NCBI GenBank assembly: GCA_026826555.1
Contig: JAKSZT010054568.1
Coordinates: forward strand, 9,822,085 to 9,886,084
Direction of reading: 5' to 3'
Source: Tolypeutes matacus
Taxonomy: Eukaryota; Chordata; Mammalia; Cingulata; Chlamyphoridae
DNA: 64,000 bases
Positions 56,097-64,000 of this stretch are shown here, piece by piece (position 1 is the first letter of the stretch; each line of letters begins with the position of its first letter). Made by a program: the position numbers and the translations under genes. The notes below the pieces were generated by a model. The model worked only from the letters and a program-made list of their open reading frames with translations. It ran no database searches and was not told where the DNA came from.

Positions 56097-56762
56097 TGTG
56101 GCAGTTTGATATTATTTATGAATTCCAAAAAGAGATACCGATTTTGTTTGTAAACTGGTCTGTTCCTCTGGGTATGATCCCTTTTGATTGATGTAAATTC
56201 AAAGGCTTGATTACCTGATTAAATCAAGACTAGGGCTTTGATTCACCCACGTCATTAGGGCGTGCAGGGCTGAGTCCCCTCCCCCTTGGTGGGCTGTGTA
56301 AATGGACTCTCAGTCAAGAACACAGAACTGGTTACACAGAGAAGACACACAGAGGGAGAGAGACAGCTCCATAGACACGGCAGAGGCCCCGGGAAGAGAG
56401 ATGAGCCATTCGCCTGATAGTTTACAGCTGCCCTTATGAGGAGGACAGAGCAGCAGAGCCCAGAAAGAAACGAGTCCCAGGAAGAGTGAGGAGCCCTATG
56501 CCAGCCTACAGCTGAGATCAGAGGAAGCTGGACCCACGGAGCCTTAAGAGGAAGAGGAAGGCTGAGTTCTCACAGACGTTGCCCGCCATCTTGCATCAAC
56601 ACGTAGCAACAGACTTTGGGTGAGAAAGTGCCTCTTACGGTACCTTGAGTTGGACTTCTCAGGGCCTGGTAACTGTAAGCTTCTACCCCAAATAAATACC
56701 CTTTATAAAAACCAACAGATTTCTGGTACTTTGCATCAGCACGCATTTGGCTGACTAATACA
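56097..56762 (+). mobile_element. solo LTR, family A, intact
   Basis: It begins TGTGGCAGTTTGATATT and ends GGCTGACTAATACA. A perfect 5-bp target duplication GGAGC lies at 56092-56096 and 56763-56767. AATAAA is at 56691-56696. 666 bp, the same family as 38797 (reverse) and 34534 (diverged). A solo LTR with no coding content. Confidence 0.95.
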
Positions 56763-56767
56763 GGAGC

Positions 56768-57229
56768 TGAACTTGATTTTCTTTGGAGAGAAATAAATTC
56801 TTGCACTCAGACTTCTGTCCTCTCTCTCAGGCTTCCTCCCTCCCTTCCCCCTCTGTCATTTCTGTTCTATGCATCAAGTCAGAGAAAGAATAAAGCACTT
56901 TTGAAAGGCTTGATGACTTCCCACTAACTCCACAAGGAATGCCACTCTAGCATGTTTCCATTTCTAACAGGAAATAATGAAAATTATTTTTGGCATCAAG
57001 ATGCTGTGCCATAAGCGCCCTTGGTAGAGCCTGCAGTCTCTCCTGGAGCCCGAGTTCTTCCTTGTGGGGGGGCGCCTCTTCCTTCCTGACCTCCTGTGGG
57101 AGGGAGGTTCTCCCAGAAGCTCTTCACCCCTGAACCTCTGGAAAGGGCCAACAGAGGTGGAGCATGGTCTCTGGCTTTAGCATGAATTTGGCTTTAGGTG
57201 GACCAAGACTCATGTCCTGTTCTCTTTAG
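56768..57229. other. unique DNA, no gene seen
   Basis: Nothing recognised. Confidence 0.4.
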
Positions 57230-57700
57230 GTGAAATCTAGACTCCTTACGCATTGGAAGCAATGTTCATGGCAGACATAAAAGTGACCTTGATGAAAAGG
57301 CATTTCTGTCCCTGCCTTAAGCCCCTTCTGAGGCTCCCCAAGGTCTTGGAATGGCACTCCAGGGCTCTGGATGCTTGGGATGTCCAAGGTTCCAGAGCGT
57401 ATGCTGTCCCCTGTGCCTTTAATCTCTTGCCCTTCACCTGCTGGCTCCTCCTCTACCTTCAAGACTCAGCTCTTGTAGCATCTCTGAAAAACCGTCCTCA
57501 ACGATGACAGTTACTAGGCTTGCCACCCTCCCATTGTGCCCCCAAAAAGCTCGCGGAATTCCGTGCCAGAGCAAGCACTGCGTTTTTGCCACTGATGGCT
57601 AATCGCCCCTTTCTCCCACCAGATTGTGGTACAGTTTCTGGCCAGCTACTCACTTCTATGTCCCCCAGACCCAGCACAGAGACTGGCACCAAGGGTAGCT
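57230..57700 (+). mobile_element. L2 LINE, 3' fragment
   Basis: CTCCTTACGCATTGGAAGCAATG, AAGACTCAGCTCTTGTAGCATC and CCCCCAGACCCAGCACAGAGACTGG, the last being the usual L2 end (CCTAGCACAGTGCCTGGCAC), are in the right order with gaps. Confidence 0.55.
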
Positions 57701-58224
57701 GCTGAGCTCGTTTAATCTGTGCCAATTACACCCAACACTGTTCTTCCCCTCGGGCAGCCTTCAGCCTGCTGGGGAGGCAGGTGACACTAGTGTACCTCAG
57801 GCAGCAGCTTGGCTACTGGGTGGGGATGCGCCTGCCTCTGGGTGCAGCCATGGTCCAGGGAGAGGGAGAGAGGGGATGGCCTCATGGGCTAGGCTGCCCC
57901 TCTCCTGCTGAGGCCTGCCACCATGTGCTGTGAGATGGTGCCTGCAGCTTCCAGACAATGTCGTCTTGCTGTGAACACCTAGGATTCAGAGCGTTTTGTA
58001 GCAGGAGGGATAATTATTGCCAAGACTGCCCTGGAGAAGCAGGCTGGCGGGTGGACCCGGGTTTCCTGGCTGCCTTGACACCGTTTTCTCTTTCACTTGC
58101 TTAGCTTGGTTGGGAAACAGCAACAGGAAGTACTGTCCTGCTGAGAGCTTGCACGTCTCTGCAGCCTGCCTCTCCCTTCTCCCCTCCTGAGCCCTGTTTC
58201 CCCAGAAGCGAGATACACTCTGTT
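57701..58224. other. unique DNA, no gene seen
   Basis: Nothing recognised. Confidence 0.4.
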
Positions 58225-58330
58225 TTAACCATGCCCCTGCCCCAGCTTCCTTACATACCTGCCAAAATCCTGATGGCCCTCCAAAGCCAGGCTCAACACT
58301 GCCTCTTCTAGAAACTCCTCCTCGCAGGTC
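58225..58330 (+). mobile_element. L2 LINE scrap
   Basis: CAAAGCCAGGCTCAACACTGCC and TCTTCTAGAAACTCCTCC resemble the short L2 3' block CAAGGCCCAGCTCAAATGTCACC, CTCCTCC. Weak. Confidence 0.35.
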
Positions 58331-58934
58331 GCCCGCAGCTGGCAGGGTTGGGGTCCCTGCCCTGCCTGTTCCATGGCATCAGTACAGACCTCACCAGAGC
58401 CCTGGACCAACTCACTGTCCCGGGGTCGCTGTCGGTCTGCCTGCCTCCTCAGCACCCGCCACCCGGCCTCTGTGCCAGAGGTGCCCAGCGCAGGCATCAG
58501 CCAGGGTGTGGGTCTGCAGCAGAGGTCAGGGGACAGGGTACTACACGGGCAGAGCTCTGGGCATGGCCCTGTGGGGACGCAGGACCCAGGCCTGGGCGGA
58601 GGCTGCTGGTCGCCTTGCAGTCACAGCCAAGACCTCCATGCGCGCAGCCAGCTCTGGAGCTGCCATGGCCCTGCAGGTGGGGGGGAGGCAGGGGCCAGCT
58701 CTCCGCCCTCAACACCCTCAGCCCCTAGCCGTGAGTGCCTGGGGGGGCTCTGGGGACACCGTACCCCTGACGCCCAGGCGTGTTTCTCACGGGGTCGTCT
58801 GTAGAGCTCCTGTGTCCTAGAACCTCTGAGCTGGGCCCAAGAAGCTTTACCAGGGACCTGGGTGAGTTTGATGTACCCTAAAGTTTAAAATAACTGCTCT
58901 GGGTCTCTCCCCATTCTTCCTCCCGGCTAACATT
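58331..58934. other. unique DNA, no gene seen
   Basis: GC-rich with multiple incidental frames. Nothing recognised. Confidence 0.4.
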
Positions 58935-59015
58935 TTGTAAGAGAAGAAACTGAGACTGGAAACAGGGGAAGTGGCTTGTCTGAGGGTGCACAGCAAGCCG
59001 GTGGAAGCGCCAGAT
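58935..59015 (-). mobile_element. MIR SINE fragment, antisense
   Basis: TTTTGTAAGAGAAGAAACTGAGACTGG, GGAAGTGGCTTGTCTGAGGG and TGCACAGCAAGCCGGTGG follow the reversed MIR core. Confidence 0.7.
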
Positions 59016-59354
59016 GACGGCCAGGGGTTCCGCGATGCGAAGCCAAGGGCTGGCACGAGCCACCGCTGGGCAGAAGGGCGTGGGGGCCGTCCCCACCCAC
59101 CCTCCCCACTGACTCCGAGGGGCCCCCACCAGCGAGGGAGGGGGTCCCGTTTGTGGAGGTGTGCCCTTCCCCGGCAATGTGTGGGCCCCTCCCAGGACCT
59201 GCTGGATGTTTCAGGGCCGGAGGTCCTGCGTGCCGCCCACCTGCTTCCCACCAGCAGGTTGAAGGGTCTTCCCACGATCAGGCAGGGGGCTCCATTCCAA
59301 GGAGCCAGTGGCGACCAGCTCTCAAGCGCTCCCCATTTTGGTGTCATTGTCGCA

Positions 59355-59490
59355 AACATCCTACGTGCGCTAGCTCATTTGAGCTTCCCAGAAACCCAGT
59401 GAGGTGAATGCTACTGTTACCTGCGTTTTACAGGTGAGACAAGCAGGCACTGAGAGGCTGAGGAGCAGAGTTACTCGGCAGGTGCAAAGT
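59355..59490 (-). mobile_element. MIR SINE, antisense
   Basis: TAGCTCATTTGAGCTTCCCAG, TGTTACCTGCGTTTTACAGGTG and CTGAGAGGCTGAGGAGCAGAG match reversed MIR. A second piece (CCATTTTGTGGAGGAGGAG, ACTGAGGCTCACAAAG) follows the tandem repeat at 59611-59665, so the tandem array probably arose inside or between MIR copies. Confidence 0.7.
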
Positions 59491-59505
59491 AGATGCCACG
59501 CACTC

Positions 59506-59610
59506 GCCATGCTACCTGGGTTACTGGCCAAGCTACCTGGGTTACTGGCCATGCTACCTGGGTTACTGGCCATGCTACCTGGGTTACTAGCCGTGCTACC
59601 TAGGTTTTAT
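59506..59610. repeat. tandem repeat, 21-bp unit, five copies
   Basis: Unit GCCATGCTACCTGGGTTACT plus G at 59506-59526, 59527-59547, 59548-59568 and 59569-59589, with a diverged fifth copy to 59610. The inner copies differ by one or two bases. A plus-strand frame through it encodes a repeated heptapeptide (LPGLLAM), a by-product of a unit divisible by three. Confidence 0.95.
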
Positions 59611-60243
59611 CAGCCCCATTTTGTGGAGGAGGAGACTGAGGCTCACAAAGAATTACCCGTGTCTGAGACCATTACAAAGAGCGCTGCCCAGGGGCGTTCA
59701 GCATGATACCAATGGAGGGTCGTACGAGGGAGCCAGCGAGGCCGCAGCAGAGGTGTCGGAAGCTGCAGCCTTCGAGGTTGGGGGGCTGCACCGGGGGGAG
59801 GTGGGGAGCAGATGCGGAGCGGGAAGGCGCGGCGCCTGCAAGGCCAGCAGGCAGCGTGGCGCGCGGGGCAGACGCGGCGGGGAAGGCGGCAGCTCTTGGG
59901 CTTCCTCCTTGAGCCACGCGACCCCCGAGGGTCTGAGCGCGTTCAGCGCGGAGGAGCAGGACGCGGGGGCCGGGGGCGCCTTCTCCGCCTCCTCCGTGCA
60001 CGCGGGGCGGCGCGTGACTCTTGCAGGCGAAGGGGCTGCTTCCCGGAGGTCAACGCACGTCGGCCGCAAAGCCCCGGGAGCTAAACTGGCCGGCACCCCG
60101 CACGTCTGTTCCACATAATGGGGTCTGGTGCAAAGCGAGTTTTTCACTGCGTTAGAAAGTGTCATGTTGGCATCAAAACTTATCCCAAGGTTCGGGCTAA
60201 TGAAAGCCTCCCTCCAGGGAGCGTTCATCAATAGGGCCCTCGA

Positions 60244-60257
60244 GTTGCCATGGAAAC
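60244..60257. promoter_or_regulatory. RFX X-box
   Basis: GTTGCCATGGAAAC is a near-perfect match to the palindromic X-box bound by RFX-family winged-helix factors (GTTNCC followed by GGNAAC half-sites). RFX factors control ciliary genes, among others. The site sits in the conserved-looking core of a CpG island, which raises the odds that it is real. Confidence 0.65.
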
Positions 60258-60354
60258 GGGAGAAGGAGGCAGGTCTGATCTGTGGCCAAGTGCGCCAGGG
60301 CGGGGACCCCGGAGCAGCTCCTCCTGAGGGAAAGCGACGGGAGAGGGGTGCAGC

Positions 60355-60373
60355 GGGGGGGGGGGGGGGGGGG
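60355..60373 (+). repeat. G19 homopolymer
   Basis: Nineteen consecutive G within the CpG island. It could form a quadruplex, and its length is error-prone in sequencing. Confidence 0.95.
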
Positions 60374-60654
60374 TGCGGCGGGGCGGCGGGAGCCAGACCC
60401 CACGTGGGGGCGGCTCCAGCCTCCCTCCCGGGCAGCGCCCCTGCTGCGGCGGCCGAGGCTGCGCAGGGTTCTGGTTTTTCCTGGGCTTTCGGGCCTCGGC
60501 CCAAGGCCACCCCGTCGGATCCCCGGGCCTCGCGCTTGTCCTGCTGCTGCCCCGAGAGCACTGGGGGGCTGCACGGCAAGAGTAGGTCCCTGAGATGGTG
60601 TCGTGTCCCGCCCATCCCCCCCATCCCTCCCTCTCTGCCCACCCCCCCACCCCG

Positions 60655-60765
60655 CCTAAAATAAGGATTAGAATAAAGCTTGCTAGGTGGCAGAGGAGAC
60701 CTGGATTCCAGCGCCCCTGCCTCTGACTTGGGCAGATCACTTCACCTCTCAAGGGGGTGGCTTCT
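60655..60765 (+). mobile_element. MIR SINE fragment
   Basis: GGAGACCTGGATTCCAGCGCCC and CTTGGGCAGATCACTTCACCTCTC match the MIR 5' head-to-core segment. Confidence 0.6.
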
Positions 60766-61066
60766 AAACTGGGGAGTGGGCTGGGGTCCCTGAGCCCACC
60801 TCCTCAGACTATGATCTTGCCCTAGGACCGGGCCTCTAACCAGGCTTTGGTCCGCAACTCTAGCAGCCCAGATGGCGGGGGTTCCCCCAGGACTGGTGGA
60901 GGGGAGGGGCCCTGCTTTCGGGAGCTTCTTCTCCCCACGCAGGTGGCGCTGGCCTTCCAGGGGCACCCCCCTCGCCCATGCTGGCCTGACAGCACCGGCG
61001 AGGCGCACGCAGGCTGTGCCTCCCTCACGCCATGCCGCGGGGCCTGGAACCCAGGCTCTGCATGGC
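60766..61066. other. unique DNA, no gene seen
   Basis: GC-rich, nothing recognised. Confidence 0.4.
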
Positions 61067-61282
61067 GTGTCCTCCCCAGCTCCCCACTGCGTGTCCTCCG
61101 CGGCTCTCCACCATGTACCGTGTCCTCCCCGGCTCCCCACCGTGTGTCCTCCTCGGCTCCCCACCATGTACCGTGTCCTCCTCGGCTCCCNNNNNNNNNN
61201 GTGTCCTCCTCGGCTCCCCACCATGTACCGTGTCCTCCTCGGCTCCCCACCATGTACCGTGTTCTCCTCGGCTCCCCACCGG
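61067..61282. repeat. VNTR with alternating 24- and 29-bp units
   Basis: Units begin GTGTCCTCC(T/C)CGGCTCCCCA; long units add CCATGTACC before the next GTGT. Order left of the gap is 24, 29, 24, 29. To the right only 29-bp units remain. A 10-N gap lies inside, so length is uncertain. Confidence 0.93.
61191..61200. other. assembly gap (10 N) in a VNTR
   Basis: Ten N characters break the array. Frames that run across it are unreliable. Confidence 0.99.
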
Positions 61283-61839
61283 TCCTGGCCTCCAGGGCGG
61301 CACCCCTCCTGAGCCGAAGCACTTGTGTCCACTTGGCCCACAAGGCCCGTGTGGCCGGGGCCTGGTTGGCTGGGGACCCACAAGGGCAGGGGGTGACCAG
61401 GGACCAAGGCGTGGTTCACTCTGAACTGCTGGCCAGGGGCCTGCCTGGGGGAACAAAGCCCACAGTCCCTGAGATGCACACAGGCTGCAGCCAGACCCCC
61501 TGCAGTCGGGTTTGCCACCCCCAATATCAGCATGTGGCCTCATGAGGCACCCCTTTCCCCTCAAGCAAATTGGGGGGTTCTCATGGCCTGAAGTCACCTT
61601 CAAGAGGACAGGAGCTGGACGGGAGGCAGGGAGCACTGGACGAGTGAGGGCTGGGGCCGCAATGGCCCGGGAGGTCAAGGGTAGCCACGCTCCGGATGCG
61701 GGGCCCAGGCCGGAGGCGGTGCGCTTAGTGGGTCCACAGCTCGCAGGATCCACGAGGCAAGAAGGTTTTCGCTCTCCATTCTGCCATAAAAAGTCCAAAG
61801 GTTGAATGAGAATGCACAGCCCTCAAGAGCCTCACAACA
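61283..61839. other. unique DNA, no gene seen
   Basis: Nothing recognised. Confidence 0.4.
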
Positions 61840-62085
61840 TGAAGAATCTCATGTGAAAGAACACATACTCTGACTCCATTTGTGTAAGGATCAAAAGCAG
61901 GAACCAAACGGCAGCTTTAGAAGTCAAAGAGGTGGTGGCTGGGAGCGAGCGGAGGAGCTGCCGGGCTGCCCGTGAGCTCCTCTCGCTCTGTCTGGGTCCA
62001 CGACTGTGCTTACTTTGTGAAAACTGACTGAGACGTACACGTGCGTGTTAGTCTTCCATAAAAAGGTTTTTAAAATCTGGAAGCT
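61840..62085 (+). mobile_element. old L1 3'-UTR fragment, sense
   Basis: ACACATACTCTGACTCCATTTG, TTTAGAAGTCAAAGAGGTGGTGG, TTACTTTGTGAAAACTGACTGAG and CTTCCATAAAAAGG correspond to the closing part of the L1M 3' UTR, with CpG-rich substitution in the middle. Confidence 0.7.
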
Positions 62086-62097
62086 GGAAGAGACTAT

Positions 62098-62230
62098 ATT
62101 TTTTAGCAAATATTTACTGACTACCTGCCCTGCTCTGACCCTCTGCTGGGTGCTCAGAGAGAGGGGAAAAGAAGAGACAACCGTCCTTTCCTACAAGGAG
62201 CGTGGACCACGGTAAACAGCTAGACGTGTA
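62098..62230 (+). mobile_element. L2-type fragment
   Basis: TTTAGCAAATATTTACTGACTACC, CTGACCCTCTGCTGGGTGCTCAG and CCTTTCCTACAAGGAGCGTGG fit the L2 block CAAATATTTATTGAGCACC, GTGCCAGGCACTG, CCCTCATGGAGC. Confidence 0.6.
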
Positions 62231-63584
62231 GTGAGTGCGCCAGCCGAGGGGCAGGGGCAGTGCTGGGGGCGCCTGAAAGCTCGGGGAGAGATGCCTGCTC
62301 CGGGTATTGAAGCGCCTGAGCGAGTGCAAAAGTGGGGAAGGGGTCCTGGCATCAGGAGCAGCAGGTACAAGTTCCCGAGACACGGGACGCAGGGGGCACC
62401 CAGGGAAGCCAGGCCCTGGACAATTCCATTCCTGTGAGATAGACCCTGGGGCTAGGGCTGCCCACAGGAGGCTGGGAGCAAGGGGCCACACAGGCCCCAG
62501 ACTGGTCCTGAGGTGTCCTTGGAGCTTCCTGTGGCTCCAGCCCAGAAGAATAGCTCAGAATCAGAGGATGTGTGGACGAAAGCACAAGCCTGCCCAGGGG
62601 AGGCACCTGGCAGAGACCACACTTCTCGAGAGATCAGTCTCGTCTCTCCTGGCAACCAGGCAGGGCAGCGTCCTGTTCCAGGTGAGAAGTCCCAGTGGCC
62701 TGAGCCAAGGCAGTGGCTGCTGGGAAGGAGAGAAGTGGTGAGTAAAGACACGAGGAAGGAAAGATTGAGCGGGCTTCATGACTGGTAGCGGGGACGGCAA
62801 GGAGAACGCCTAGGTCCTGTTTGGCGCTGCTGGGGAGGCGGGGGTACCACCCGCTGAGATGGGATCCTGGAAGAGCAGACCTGGGAATAAGCTGATGAGC
62901 AGGAAGAGCTGGTGGAGGAATGTCAAGTGACGGTGGGCACTGGGCAGCAGGGTAGGTGACAAGGGCCATCAGGGAAATCGTGTAAATGCGGGAAAAGGAT
63001 AAATGGAGGATGGAACCTCAGAGCATGTGGGCTTGAGTTGGAGCTTAGAGAAAGGACGGGGAGAGTGGTCAGCCAGCCCCAGTGAGCGCTGGCTTATCTC
63101 ACCAGGATGGAGGAATTTAAGAAACTCACAAAGAGGGTCTTGATGCAGAGCTGGCACTAAGTCAATGGCAAATTGTCACTGTCATCCTTGCTCTCCAACA
63201 AGGACTCAACAGCAGTGGCACTTTCCTTTATCATTTGCCCATCAAATGAGGCATTTCCTAGGCATTTCCAGGCAGATGTGGTCTTTGACGATCATCCAAG
63301 AAATCTTGGAACTGTCCAAGGTGTTATCTCAGAAAGGAGCTTGAGGCTGGAGCAAAATCTGTCTGATGGGGCTTGTCACCATCAGTACCAGATTCAGGCC
63401 ACAGTCCATTGCACTAGGCTTCAGCGTGTCTGGAAATTTGTCAGCACTGACATCCTGCAGTCCTTGAGCCTCAGCCACCCATCTGAGCTTTGTGGAAGAC
63501 ATGCTTTATGCCAGCTTTAGGTGTGGCACTCTGGGGGGTACCAGGAGTCCAGCCCAGAGAACTGAAAGGGAGGAGGTTTAGACA
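62231..63584. other. unique DNA, no gene recognised
   Basis: A 115-codon plus-strand frame at 63173-63520 has a protein-like composition but I cannot relate it to a family, and it lacks exon signals. It could be part of a worn processed pseudogene. The rest is unremarkable. Confidence 0.35.
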
Positions 63585-63690
63585 TCACCTATTCCAACTC
63601 CTCTGTTTTCTACCTGGGGAAACAACTGAGGCCCAGAAGACAAAGGATCTTCCCAAGTTCAGAGAATGAACTGGAAGCATTGCGGTCCTC
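63585..63690 (-). mobile_element. MIR SINE fragment, antisense
   Basis: CTCTGTTTTCTACCTGGGGAAAC, AACTGAGGCCCAGAAGACAAAGG and TTCCCAAGTTCAGAGAATG match reversed MIR. Confidence 0.65.
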
Positions 63691-64000
63691 AAGCCTAGAG
63701 GGTCAATCACACCCTGTCCTCAAATTATCTCAGTGGAACTGGCATTAAAGTCCAGAACTCTCCAGGTCCAGATTTAGCATGCCAGCTAACGCCCTCTGCC
63801 TCCCTTTCGTGGAGCTTTCCCTCTTGACTCCTGCACAGGTACAAATGACCACTGTGCCAAGACCCTGGAGAGGCTCTGCCTCTCACTCTTTTCTCTTTCC
63901 TGCACCTTCTCCCCACATCCCCGACCCCTGCATTGTCTCTGGGTATATGTGGGATGGAAAAAGGCTTTTCCTGACAGTGTTTGTATCCCAGGATCCTGAG
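63691..64000. other. unique DNA, no gene seen
   Basis: Nothing recognised up to the window end. Confidence 0.4.

Larger units (their letters stand above)
59690..60570. promoter_or_regulatory. CpG island with RFX site
   Basis: Dense CpG (GGCGCGGCGCC, GCGCGCGGGGC, GGCGGCCGAGGC) flanks a non-GC-rich core at 60120-60290. The core has the look of a conserved regulatory sequence and contains an RFX X-box. A long minus-strand frame (59698-60642) runs through the whole island, but its composition is that of an island shadow. Which strand is transcribed, if either, cannot be told. A G19 run at 60355-60373 marks the right part. Confidence 0.7.

Noticed and set aside
59698..60642. 314-codon minus-strand frame
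   Set aside because: CpG-island shadow. It crosses a G19 run and a MIR edge and shows low-complexity proline/alanine content.
60742..61798. Minus-strand frames with repeated YMVGSRGGH-like peptides
   Set aside because: They cross a VNTR and an N gap. The repeat is explained at DNA level.

Overview
This is vertebrate nuclear DNA, almost certainly from a xenarthran mammal and most likely an armadillo (Dasypus or a close relative). The main evidence is about ten copies, on both strands, of a tRNA-derived SINE of the DAS type. These have a tRNA-like head with A and B boxes, a GACCCAGCGAGCACAAGCAG-type body, and an (ATAA)n/A-rich tail. Several are flanked by clear target-site duplications. The ancient mammalian repeats MIR and L2, old L1 3' ends and LTR-retrotransposon LTRs make up much of the rest. 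I found no bacterial, phage, CRISPR or operon-like organisation, and no complete protein-coding gene. Most long open frames are CpG-island or minisatellite artefacts.

Layout. 1-2.05 kb is a strong CpG island with a good splice donor on the minus strand at 930/931, so the most likely reading is the first exon and promoter of an unnamed gene transcribed leftwards out of the window. 2.1-17 kb is mostly unique DNA with MIR, L2, L1 and two DAS copies. 17.25-20.89 kb holds an unusual rearrangement: a 404-bp chimeric segment at 19004-19407 is the inverted fusion of two sequences lying 3.2 kb apart on either side of it. 21-27 kb is dominated by L1 3' ends and DAS copies. 28-33 kb is GC-rich, with an 11-bp-unit minisatellite at 29.3-29.8 kb and an L2 copy. 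34.5-41.4 kb is a dense repeat cluster: LTRs, several antisense L1s, a 300-bp tetranucleotide repeat and a full-length DAS copy. 43.4-44.1 kb is a 28-bp VNTR containing an assembly gap. 44.2-56.8 kb mixes DAS, L1, L2, MIR and LTR insertions. 59.5-61.3 kb contains a 21-bp tandem repeat, a second CpG island with a textbook RFX X-box, and a second gap-containing VNTR. The last 3 kb is unique DNA with old repeats.

How it fits together. The window looks like regulatory, intronic or intergenic DNA between or within genes, bounded by two CpG islands. The only elements with plausible host function are the two islands and a few motif-bearing, conserved-looking unique segments. The rest is a layered record of retrotransposition: DAS into L1, an LTR into L1, and L1 beside L1. 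All repeat-family names come from recognising sequence patterns by eye and not from a database search.
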